In this document: positions 41,501-51,400 of the stretch, in pieces
Position numbering within the stretch: position 1 is the first letter of the stretch
Layout: each line of letters starts with the position of its first letter
Program-made: the position numbers and the translations under genes
DNA from: Archivesica marissinica
Taxonomy: Eukaryota > Mollusca > Bivalvia > Venerida > Vesicomyidae
Length of the DNA stretch: 64,000 bases
Reading direction: 5' to 3'
NCBI GenBank assembly: GCA_014843695.1
Contig: CM026397.1
Span: 44,121,684 to 44,185,683, forward strand
The notes under the pieces: generated by a model
The model's input: the letters and a program-made list of their open reading frames with translations, nothing else
Told to the model about the DNA's origin: nothing
Databases searched by the model: none

Positions 41501-42330
41501 GGTCCCTGCCTATGGGTAGTTACTGGTGTCACATTCCCTATTTAGGGGCCCAGGGGCCGTTCATCAAGTTCAAATTTCGACTTTTATTTCTGAAATTACA
41601 TAGTAATATGGAAGAGCCCTTATTTTGGGTATCCATCCCCAAGGTAGATACCTATTGGTGTAGGGGTTATGTTTGTATTGGTTGTGGGTCCCTGCCTATG
41701 GGTAGTCACTGGTGTCACATTCCTTATTTAAGGCCCAGTGGGCTGGTGAATAAATGTCGGATGATTGTTTCATATATATTTTTACTGCAAATAGTGGTAT
41801 TAGAGAAGCCCTTATTTTGGGTATCCATCCCCAAGGTAGAAACTTATTGGTGTAGGGGTTATGTTTGTATTGCCTGTGGGTCCCTGACTATGGGTAGTCA
41901 CTGGTGTCACATTCCTTATTTAAGGCCCAGTGGACTGGTGAATAAATGTCGGCTATTTGTTTCATATATATGTTAATGCAAATCATTGCATTAGAGAAGC
42001 CCATATTTTGGGTATCCATCCCCAAGGTATAAACCTATCGGTGTATGTAGTTTGTGTGTATTGTTTGGGGGCCCACGCCTATGCATATTCAGTGGCGTCA
42101 CATTCCTTATTTAAGGCCCCATATGTCATTCATCAATATCGAATTTCGGTTCTATTTCTGAATTAAGATAGTGATATTAAAGAGCCCTTAAATTGGGTAT
42201 CCAATCCCAATGTAGAAAGTTGGGTTATGTGTATTATGTGTATAATGGATATGGACTCACAACTATCCATAAACAGTGGTGTCACATTCCTTATTTATGA
42301 CTCAAAATGCCGTTAACCTTTACTGTGATG
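38504..42330. repeat. Dimeric satellite, 378-bp period (186-bp A + 192-bp B monomers)
   Basis: A monomers start (TGTCACATTCCCTATTTAGG) at 38504, 38882, 39260, 39638, 40016, 40394, 40772, 41150 and 41527. B monomers (TGTCACATTCCTTATTTAAG) start 186 bp after each. A and B share the second half (from CCCATATTTTGGGTATCC to the end) and differ in the first half. The right edge is decayed: an extra B at 41905, an A-like copy at 42096 and a fragment at 42280 carry many changes. The left edge is lost in the gap. Because 378 is a multiple of 3, one + frame stays open from 38504 to 41416, ending where a 1-bp loss near 41404 breaks it. Confidence 0.95.
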
Positions 42331-42665
42331 TTCTCAATTTATTTCTCTTATTGCTTGCTAGAGGGTACGCATTCACAAACGGATAACCGTATTTTACTCT
42401 ATTGCGTTTCCTTATTGATTGGGCAAAAGTGGTTATCGTGCTAAACTGGTAAACTGTTTTATTTTATTATTGAGCTACTTTTTGACATGCACTAAAATCT
42501 ACTATTTTGTAAATAACATTTTACTAATAATAATACAAATATACATGTTGATAGATTAGAAGTACATTATATTGTCAATAATTTGAAATACATGTTCGTC
42601 AACTTCTTTAGGTCAGACACCGCTATTGAAATCTCTATAAGCAGTTTGCCATATTGAACATGCCT
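42331..42665. other. A+T-rich spacer, nothing recognised
   Basis: Single-copy A+T-rich DNA lies between the satellite edge and the hAT element's target duplication. I saw no open frame of note, splice pattern or repeat. Confidence 0.6.
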
Positions 42666-42673
42666 GTCCCTAG

Positions 42674-43917
42674 CAGGGTTGGCCGGGAAATACCGGGGGC
42701 GGGAAATACCGCCGGGAAATACCGGTATTTCCACCGGTATTTCCCGCCCCGGGAAATAAGCCCAGAAGTGGGAAATACCGGGAAATAAGATTATGTGTCT
42801 TCCAAACACGTTTTTTGCTCATTTTTATGCATTGCTACCACTCTATAAGTGCTTAAACTATTTCGTCCCTGCCAGGGGTACTCATCAGGTGGCATCATTG
42901 GCAACCACAACAGTTTTTTTTGGGTTTTATTGTTTTTTTTTGTTTTTTTTTATTTTATTGTTTTTTTTTTCATTTATTTTTTCGTTTTTCTTGTTGGAAT
43001 GTTTCTTCAGCCAGTAGTCTGTCTTCACCAGTCGATTTCCTCGCTACCCCTCAGGAAGCAGTAGCATAGCACCAGCTTCGCTGCTTTCTCAACGCCCAGT
43101 CTGTTGCGTAGTTTCGTCTGTATGATGCCGAAGTTGGAGAACACACGTTCAATGGCGGCTGAACTTGCTGGCAGTACCATCAATTTCCTGGCGAGCTGAC
43201 TGAAGTCTTTGGTGATCACGCCCGACCTCTCCACACATGACCACCATACAGCTGGCTTCGAGTTGTTGATGGAGGATTCCTGTTGTAGCACCTTAGGAAT
43301 TGGCAGTGTCTCGGACATGTAGTTGAGGAGTTCGGGTACAAGTTCCGGCTTGGTCTCATGAAGAAGCTCCTGGGCACTGGTGACGTGTTGAAATTGTGTA
43401 CAAACAAACAGTGTGGGTCATCTCAAATTATGATTCTGACTTCTTTAATAACTAATTGATTATTTTAATAATACAGCTATATTATGAACACATTTCAGGG
43501 ATAATCCTAAAAACATTTGCATTTTGCCTACTACATTAAACATTTAAAATACCTCCAATAAATGTATGTATAAACTCCTTAAACTGTGTTTGTATACAAT
43601 GTATATTAGAGTAATAATGAACAGTCTCAATAATGTTAGATCTCTAACATTTATATAAAGATTATAAGCAATGCGTAAATGCCACTATGAATGCCTGTAT
43701 TTTTCGTCATATTCTTCAAAAGCAGTTCATTTTCATCCTGCACACATGATACTACAATCAGTACACCGGGTAATAGAAATTGTATGGTATATATACCTGT
43801 ATTTACCACCAAAATCATCCAAATTCTTATTTCCCGGTATCCAAATTCGTATTTCCCAGTATTTCCCAGTATTTCCCGCCGTCCCGGAGAGTATTTCCCG
43901 GGAAATTGCCAACCCTG
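42674..43917 (-). mobile_element. Internally deleted hAT-superfamily DNA transposon with 8-bp TSD
   Basis: The 1244-bp element starts CAGGGTTGGC and ends GCCAACCCTG, a perfect 10-bp terminal inverted repeat. It is flanked by a perfect 8-bp direct duplication GTCCCTAG (42666-42673 and 43918-43925). An 8-bp duplication is the hallmark of the hAT superfamily. Subterminal regions carry many copies of GGGAAATACC or its complement in both orientations, plausible transposase-binding sites. Inside is a minus-strand remnant of the transposase C-terminus (43025-43410). The N-terminal and catalytic parts are absent, so it cannot move without a helper. A run of T tracts lies at 42910-42985. Confidence 0.9.
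43025..43410 (-). pseudogene. hAT transposase C-terminal dimerisation-domain remnant
   Basis: The minus-strand frame ends at 43025. A methionine occurs at 43318 but the frame stays open upstream to about 43410. The segment LPASSAAIERVFSNFGIIQT followed by KLRNRLGVEKAAKLV is typical of the C-terminal dimerisation region of hAT transposases (a P-x-S-S-x-x-x-E-R-x-F-S core, then an R-x-R/N-L segment). This is only about a hundred residues of a protein that is normally several hundred residues long. The BED zinc finger and RNase H-like catalytic core are missing. It sits inside the TIR/TSD-bounded element at 42674-43917, in keeping with an internally deleted copy. Frame 43216-43407 (-) overlaps it and is a shadow. 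Confidence 0.85.
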
Positions 43918-44032
43918 GTCCCTAGTTGTTCTGCGTAGCTGCTTTTAAACTTTTACCACAACTTATTTTCATACCTTTTAAATTATACTTTTAACTACTC
44001 ATACTTTTAACTTCTTAGCGGTCTTTGACGCG

Positions 44033-44069
44033 CAACATGTCTACGTCCCCGCGAGGGGTTCGACATTAA
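44033..44069 (+). repeat. Dispersed repeat copy with GATA tail
   Basis: The stretch ACATGTCTACGTCCCCGCG then AGGGGTTCGACATTAA is followed by a short (GATA)n tract at about 44074-44087. It is the inverted counterpart of 44512-44548. The shared core plus a tetranucleotide tail suggests the end of a retroposed or MITE-like family. Confidence 0.6.
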
Positions 44070-44251
44070 AGGAAGATAGATAGATAGAAGCCACCATTAT
44101 AAATTACAGTGGCATTATATTATATACAAGACTATTAATCAACACACTTACCTTTTAGCCACAAGAAGATGGCAAATTTCAATAGGATTGGCCAATTGCG
44201 TTTTCTTAGCTGACCGACACTGTTCACTGTCATTGTGTCTGTCCGTCTGAA

Positions 44252-44401
44252 CACAGGAACTTGAAATTTTATCCATAAGCCACCAAAGGTCTCGTACCTC
44301 TATCCTAGGTTACCCCCCTCTATTTAGAAAAAAGAGGGGGTGTCCTAGGATAGAGGTACTAGACCTTTGGTGGCTTATGGATAAAATTTCAAGTTCCTGT
44401 G
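44252..44401. mobile_element. 150-bp fold-back (snap-back) MITE
   Basis: Two arms of about 66 nt pair almost perfectly around a loop of about 14 nt. The left arm begins CACAGGAACTTGAAATTTTA and the right arm ends with its complement. Only about four positions differ, near GTCTCGTACC/GGTACTAGAC and the loop-proximal C-run. The sequence GTCTGAA(CA) occurs directly on both sides (44245-44253 and 44402-44410), consistent with a 7-9-bp target duplication. No coding capacity. The duplication length fits hAT or Mutator-like mobilisation, but the family is not assigned. Confidence 0.8.
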
Positions 44402-44484
44402 GTCTGAACATTTTCAAACATCTCAGTAACCAATGGCAATGGGTCTACTTCTACCAGATTTGGTCATGTGGTTGGTGGGGAATA

Positions 44485-44692
44485 TGTATGTATGTATGTA
44501 TGTATGTACCATTAATGTCAAACCCCTTGCGGGGACCTAGACATGTTTTCCTGGGCATGCTTAGCCGACCATAGCGGTTAACCAGTACTAAGCAATGTGT
44601 GTGAGGTGCCTTGCTCAATGACACTACATACGTGGCCTGACTGAGTATATGTTATATATATGTTATATATATGTTATATATGTATATGTTAC
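44485..44692. repeat. Microsatellite tracts around a dispersed repeat
   Basis: A (GTAT)n tract lies at about 44483-44507 and TATATGTTATATA tracts at about 44645-44690. Between them is a dispersed-repeat segment with the phrase GTGCCTTGCTCAATGACAC, of a type common in marine invertebrate repeats. Confidence 0.6.
44512..44548 (-). repeat. Dispersed repeat copy with GTAT tail (inverted mate of 44033)
   Basis: Read on the minus strand this is ACATGTCTAGGTCCCCGCA then AGGGGTTTGACATTAA, matching 44033-44069. Here the tail is the (GTAT)n tract at 44483-44507 instead of GATA. The fold-back element at 44252-44401 lies between the two copies. Confidence 0.6.
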
Positions 44693-45053
44693 ACAATTGT
44701 CAACATCACGTCAGTATGCAAGGTTTTGTCTGGTGGTCGCCATTTCCTCATTTAGCGAAAACAAAAGTAAATAGCGAAGAAAAGAATGATTTGCCCCCCA
44801 AAAAAGTTTGTTTAATGAATATCTTTTTTTGGGATCTCAATCTCAGTTATTATAATTAAATTAATATATCCAATTTTCAACCTTAGTTTGTCTCCAAGTT
44901 AATCATCTCAGCAAATCCCTAACACCTCAACAGGATGTTAAATAAGACTACACCCACTGGTTATTGACCAGTTGACCTTGAATATACAAGACAGTAATTC
45001 TTGGAGCATTGTCAGATCATCAAAGCTTTACATGGTGGTAGTGTTTATAAAAT

Positions 45054-45182
45054 ATTACATCAAAGATCTTATGGGACACCTCAAATGTGCCAAATAGTAG
45101 TGTTCTAATAATAACATATTACATCAAAGACTCTTATGTGACACCTCAAATGTGCCAAATAGTAGTGTCCTAATAATAACTG
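45054..45182. repeat. Tandem duplication of about 64 bp upstream of MTAP
   Basis: The segment ACATCAAAGATCTTATGGG through TAGTGTTCTAATAATAAC is repeated once (second copy ACATCAAAGACTCTTATGTG through TAGTGTCCTAATAATAAC) with a few substitutions and one inserted base. It lies 230-360 bp before the MTAP start codon, so it may affect promoter spacing if transcription starts near 45300. Confidence 0.85.
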
Positions 45183-45282
45183 CTAGTACAACGTTTGTGT
45201 CACTTAGTACTTGCATAATATATAGAGAAATGAGAGGGGCGTATTTAATAAAAGCTACTGTACAATTGAATATAGCAACATG

Positions 45283-45290
45283 TATATATA
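45283..45290 (+). promoter_or_regulatory. TATA-like sequence upstream of MTAP exon 1
   Basis: TATATATA followed by the GC-rich CGGGAGGGGCC lies about 123 bp before the putative start codon. This is the only TATA-like match in a plausible position. A T-rich tract ending in CAG at about 45377-45386 could instead be a splice acceptor for the start-codon exon, which would place the real promoter further upstream. Confidence 0.2.
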
Positions 45291-45412
45291 CGGGAGGGGC
45301 CTGCACACTTTAAATCGAGGCTTGTTCATTCTGAAGTAAATTTTAGATTTAATCAACAGCGACCAATATTACACTTTGTTTTTTCAGATTTTAACTTTTG
45401 AAGTGGCTGGAA

Positions 45413-45427
45413 ATGGTTTCAATAAAG
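45413..45427 (+). CDS. MTAP: MTAP exon 1 (start codon, 5 codons)
   Basis: ATGGTTTCAATAAAG followed by the donor GTATTA encodes MVSIK, which joins in phase 0 to VGIIGG of exon 2. This mirrors the short first coding exon of the human gene (ending in VK before IGIIGG). An in-frame TAA at 45392-45394 lies upstream, and the ATG context has G at -3 and G at +4. The exon is tiny, so its call rests on position, phase and fit. Confidence 0.7.
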
Positions 45428-48400
45428 GTATTATCAGCTTGTTAATAGTTGTTATTATGAAACAAATACAGTACTAGATAAATACAATATGGTTACAATA
45501 CTGGACAAACATGGTACTGTACAACTACAGTACTGGTCAAACATGGTACTGGACAAATACAGTACTGGTCAAACATGGTACTGGACAAATACAGTACTGG
45601 TCAAACATGGTACTGTACAAATACAGTACTGGTCAAACATGGTACTGTACAAATACAGTACTGGTCAAACATGGTACTGGACAAATACAGTACTGGTCAA
45701 ACATGGTACTGGACAAATACAGTACTGGTCAAACATGGTACTGGACAAATACAGTACTGGTCAAACATGGTACTGACAAATACAGTACTGGTCAAACATG
45801 GTACTGGACAAATACAGTACTGGTCAAACATGGTACTGGACAAATACAGTACTGGTCAAACATGGTACTGGACAAATACAGTACTGGTCAAACATGGTAC
45901 TGGACAAATACAGTACTGGTCAAACATGGTACTGGACAAATACAGTACTGGTCAAACATGGTACTGGACAAATACAGTACTGGTCAAACATGGTACTGGA
46001 CAAATACAGTACTGGTCAAACATGGTACTGGACAAATACAGTACTGGTCAAACATGGTACTGGACAAATACAGTACTGGTCAAACATGGTACTGGACAAA
46101 TACAGTACTGGTCAAACATGGTACTGGACAAATACAGTACTGGTCAAACATGGTACTGGACAAATACAGTACTGGTCAAACATGGTACTGGACAAATACA
46201 GTACTGGTCAAACATGGTACCGGAAAAATACAGTACTGGTCAAACATGGTACTGGACAAATACAGTACTGGTCAAACATGGTACTGTACAAATACAGTAC
46301 TGGTCAAACATGGTACTGACAAATACAGTACTGGTCAAACATGGTACTGGACAAATACAGTACTGGTCAAACATGGTACTGGACAAATACAGTACTGGTC
46401 AAACATGGTACTGGACAAATACAGTACTGGTCTAACATGGCACTGGACAAATACAGTACTGGTCAAATGTAGTATTGATAAATAGAGTACTAGATCAATG
46501 CAGTACTGAGCAATTACAGTGCTGGACAAATACAGTACTGGCCAAATATAGTATTAGATAAATATATTACAAGATAAATATATGAAAGGTCGATATGGTA
46601 CTTTGACAGCTAGAAAACATGTATTTTATAATTATACACTCACTCATAAGTCTGTAAATATTTCTGAACATTTGTATTCCTTAAAGGTCTAAAGTAATAC
46701 ATGTATGCAATGTTGCAGGACTAGGTTGTGTTAAAATAAAATGACTCGGTCATCAGTTGATGGGTCACTATAAAGCACTTTTTAGAAGCCAAAAAGGTTG
46801 GCTTATGGCTGAGTATATACAGTAGGTACATGTACCAAGAAACATTTTTGGAGAAGATCCAATTGTAACTTATTTTGTTTTCAGTCCAATCCTGTTATTG
46901 CTTACCGTATTCTAAAAACTATTATATCTCCATACAAACGACTGTCGGACAGCCATTTAGCTATCATGCAGTGGATAAGTAGTCGCCATAGCTATCCCAC
47001 CTCCATAGATATTACTGGGACTACATGAGATTCTTGCCTATATTATGAACATTGGTTTGACTACTACATTGTTAATATACAATTATACAGTCTACATCCG
47101 TTATGTCGAATTATCTCGAAGTCAGATCAAAGTCCCATTTCAGTAAGACTGCGTTCTACTAGTACGAGAAACAACATCTTTGGAAATTTGGTCAATATCC
47201 GTTATGTGAAATTTCGGTTATGTCGAAGTATTTTGTTTGGTCTAACGGAATTCGACATAACAGATGTAGACTGTATGTCGTATTGGTAATGGCGTGAAGA
47301 GGTGCTTCCATGAGGGAAACGTTGAACTTACTCTCAGTGACTGCAGCTCTTAGAATCCTCGTCAGTATAGGTTTTTGTCAGAGGTGCTTCTATGAGGGAA
47401 ACGTTGAACTTACTCTCAGTGACTGCAGCTCTTAGAATCCTCGTCAGTATTAGTGCTCGTCAGAGGTGCTTCCATGAGGGAAACGTTGAACTTACTCTCA
47501 GTGACTGCAGCTCTTAGAATCCTCGTCAGTATAGGTGCTCGTCAGAGGTGCTTCTATGAGGGAAACGTTGAACTTACTCTCAGTGACTGCAGCTCTTAGA
47601 ATCCTCGTCAGTATAGGTGCTTGTCAGAGATGCTTCTATGAGGGAAACGTTGAACTTACTCTCAGTGACTGCAGCTCTTAGAATCCTCATCAGTATAGGT
47701 GCTCGTCAGAGGTGCTTCTATGAGGGAAACGTTGAACTTACTCTCAGTGACTGCAGCTCTTAGAATCCTCGTCAGTATAGGTGCTCATCAGAGGTGCTTC
47801 CATGAGGGAAAGGGGGGTTAAATCAAGGTACATTTCAGGATGTCAGTTTTGTTATTTCCATACAGGTTGGGATAATCGGAGGGTCCGGCCTGAGTAACTC
47901 GGATATTCTGAAGGACAAAACAGAGTTGAATGTGGATACACCATATGGAAAGGTTATCATTAACTAGTAATTTCATAGTTTTATACTTGGTTGCTCTTTA
48001 GGGTTAATACGGTATGTTGCTGTGAAGTTGAATGGACACGGTCGGTCCTCAGTTTGCGCGTTACCTACAGTTCTGAGAATTGTTAAGATGTTAGGCATAC
48101 TTTCCTATTGGTTAAACATATTTATTCGACATTAAATAATATAATTTACTGCAAATAATTATGTACACAATAAATACAAGTGGATTGAAATGAAAGCTAA
48201 AAGCTAATTGAATTTCTCTCCACTACTTTCCTATTGAATATGGTTGTTTCAAATGTCCCTTTCCTTGCACAATGTCGAGCATGTTCACCAGTATACAGCT
48301 ATTTCATTGTCATTCGTGGAACAGTCAAAACTATTGCCCCGAGATGCTGTGGATGACCCGATGAACTATTGCTGCAGGCCTTGGGTAATAGTACTTTAAT

Positions 48401-51400
48401 TTCATCACCCTTCACCTTGGGTCGAATCACATGATAAATCAAGCCAGCATTCGAAAAAACATTTGAGCACATGAAACGTCATTTCGTTTCACGGAATGTG
48501 GACAGATGCGAAAGGACCAGAGTTTGTGCCCAGGTGGAGCCTTTAGGCAAGGGCATTTAAATTCAACATGCCTCTTCTCTCCCCGTCGTGGCAATGGATT
48601 CCATCAGGCATGAGGTCCCTAGAGTGATTAATATAAGTTGTAAGAACTTGTTTCGTAATCGAGCTAAAATAAATTTGTATGAACTAAGTTGTCAGTATTT
48701 GGTTAAATCCCAAAGTAAACAAGCAAATAATCTTGTTTAGAAATGGTTGAATAATCTACGGTATGTTCTTCATATCTTAACATCAAGTACTAAGTTTAAC
48801 CATGACGCACATAACTTTAATCTCAGGTCATCAGATACTTTTATCTCGGGTCATCTCGTCAATACCAACGCTAGATTAGTTTATACAAATTTATTTTAGC
48901 TCGATTGCGAAACAAGTTATTTCAACTTATATAAATCACTCTCGATACCTCATTCCTGATGGAATCCATCACCACGAGGGAGAGAGAAGAGGCAACGTGG
49001 AATTTAAATGCCTTGCCTAAGGGCATAATCGTAACGGCTCCAGTGGGGCTCAAACTCCGGACCTTTCGCACCTGAAGCGAACGCGCATCCACTGCGCTAT
49101 CACGACTTCCACGCTAGATTGATATATGAAATATCTGAATTACTAAAACTCTGGAGCGAACATTTGGAATTCACTACCAAGTGAGATCAGAAATGTCAGT
49201 AACCATAACCATTTCAAGAACAAATAGTCAAACCTCTATAAAGCAGCCACACTGCATTAAGCAGCCAGTTTCCAGATTCCTAATATGTTACTTTATTATA
49301 CATTTAACCTCTATAAAGCAGCCACCCTGTATTAAGCAGCCACCCTGCATTAAGCAGCCAGTTTCCAGATTCCCAATATGTTACTTTATTATACATTTAA
49401 CCTCTTATAAAGCAGCAACCCTGCATTAAGCAGCCACATTGCATTAAGCAGCCAGTTTCCTGATTCCCAATATGTTACTTTATTATACATTTAATCTCCA
49501 TTAAGCAGCCACTTTCTGTGATTCCCTTGGCTGGCTGCTAAAGACAGGTGTATTTTCATCATCATATCAAAGGGTTTATTCTAGAGTGGAAAAGAGATCA
49601 GGGTTGGTCACACAAGGGGTATGGTGGGTCAGAAAAGAGGCAGGGTGCAATTTGAGGTCTGCCTGCCCGCCAGAAGGCACTCACCAATTCTAAGCTATAT
49701 AGGTCTGCCTGCCCGCCAGAAGGCACTCACCAATTCTAAGTTTTATAGGTGTGTCCGCGCAAAGGCATTCACCTGTTGAGGCATATAAAAAGCGCCCTGC
49801 CATTCCGCTCTAGACAAAAATCCGAGGTCTCGTGTCGGTGCTTTACACCGTGTACGTAAAAGTACCAGAGGGGATTCTGGAATGGGTCTCTGTCTGTATC
49901 ATTGCACTATCCTCCAATAATCTAAAATGACTAATCTCTTCAGGAGGCGTCGCACATATGGGCAACCGGTAGCGACGATAAATAAATGTAAAACACACAC
50001 ACGCTCTAGAAAAATAGTGTATTTGATGGATAGTAGGTACTAGCTCACATGTAGGCTGGTTCATACAGTGAGGCTACATGTAGGCTGGTTCATACAGTGA
50101 GGCTACATGTAGGCTGGTTCATACAGTGAGGCTACATGTAGGCTGGTTCATACAGTGAGGCTACATGTAGTTTATGTGCATGAGAAAGCAGTTATGAGAT
50201 GTTTGTAAAACAGATAATGTACACATTGTGAAGTCTACACAAGTGACTACATTTAAAACATATGGAGCAGACACTTATATACCACAGATGATTGGGTTCA
50301 AAACCACATAACACTTTTCTTTTTATTCCACAGGGGTTTGGGGTCTGTACAATTGTTTTCAGGTTCAAAACCACATACAACTTTTCTTTTTATTCCACAG
50401 GGGTTTGGGGTCTGGACAAATGTTTTCAGGTTCAAAACCACAAAAAAACATTTTTTTTTTTAGTTCTCCGCCTGTTTCTGTGTACACTCCAATTTTAAAA
50501 AATCAACAAATTTCCTGCGATTTCCCATAAAATAGTGGCTTTACAAGTAAGATTAGATACTGGCATATTACGGCCGTTGAATGTATAGCACGCGGTTTGT
50601 GATGGAATCTATCGCTATGAGGGCGAAAGAAGAGGCATTGCGGATTTTACAGTCTTGCCTAAGGACATCCCCACCGTGGTTCTGACATAGCTGTATCTCA
50701 AAACCTCTGGTCATGCTAGCACAGTGGTAGCTAGTTCGTTTCAGGTGTGGAAGGCCTGGAATTCATGCCCAGCTGTAGCCGTTATGATTGTGTCCTTAGG
50801 CAAGGCATTTAAATTGCACATTGACTCTTCTCTCTCGTGGCAATGGATTCCATCAGGATTGAGGTCTCGAGGGTGAATAATATGATGTTGTAGGAACTTG
50901 TTTCGCAATAGAGCTAAAATAAATTTATATAAACTATGTGAATAAGATTAGTGAAAACATTAACATTTACACACTTTCGAAATCTAATCTGATATTTTTT
51001 TTATTTTTTTCCGAACACATGTATATTTTCAAAATCCATTTCCATTATGCAATGTTGGCATGTTTTTTATTAAGATTGATTAATTACTTTTAATCATGTT
51101 GATTAAATGCCTGATTAATGTTCTTACTTTTAATCATGCTTATTAAATGCCTGATTAATGTTCTTACTTTTAATCATGCTGATTAATGTTCTTACTTTTA
51201 ATCATGCTTATTAAATGCCTGATTAATGTTCTTACTTTTAATCATGTTGATTAAATGCCTGATTAATGTTCTTACTTTAATCATGCTTATTAAATGCCTG
51301 ATTAATGTTCTTACTTTTAATCATGTTGATTAAATGCCTGATTAATGTTCTTACTTTAATCATGCTTATTAAATGCCTGATTAATGTTCTTACTTTTAAT

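Noticed and set aside
43216..43407. Minus-strand 63-residue frame in the hAT element
   Set aside because: Overlaps the transposase remnant in another frame and lacks family motifs.
45489..46485. Three overlapping + frames up to 324 residues
   Set aside because: Translation of the 32-bp minisatellite inside MTAP intron 1. Three frames are equally open, which argues against coding.
50192..50498. Overlapping + and - frames of 62-68 residues
   Set aside because: Produced by the 67-bp tandem duplication. No motif or splice context.
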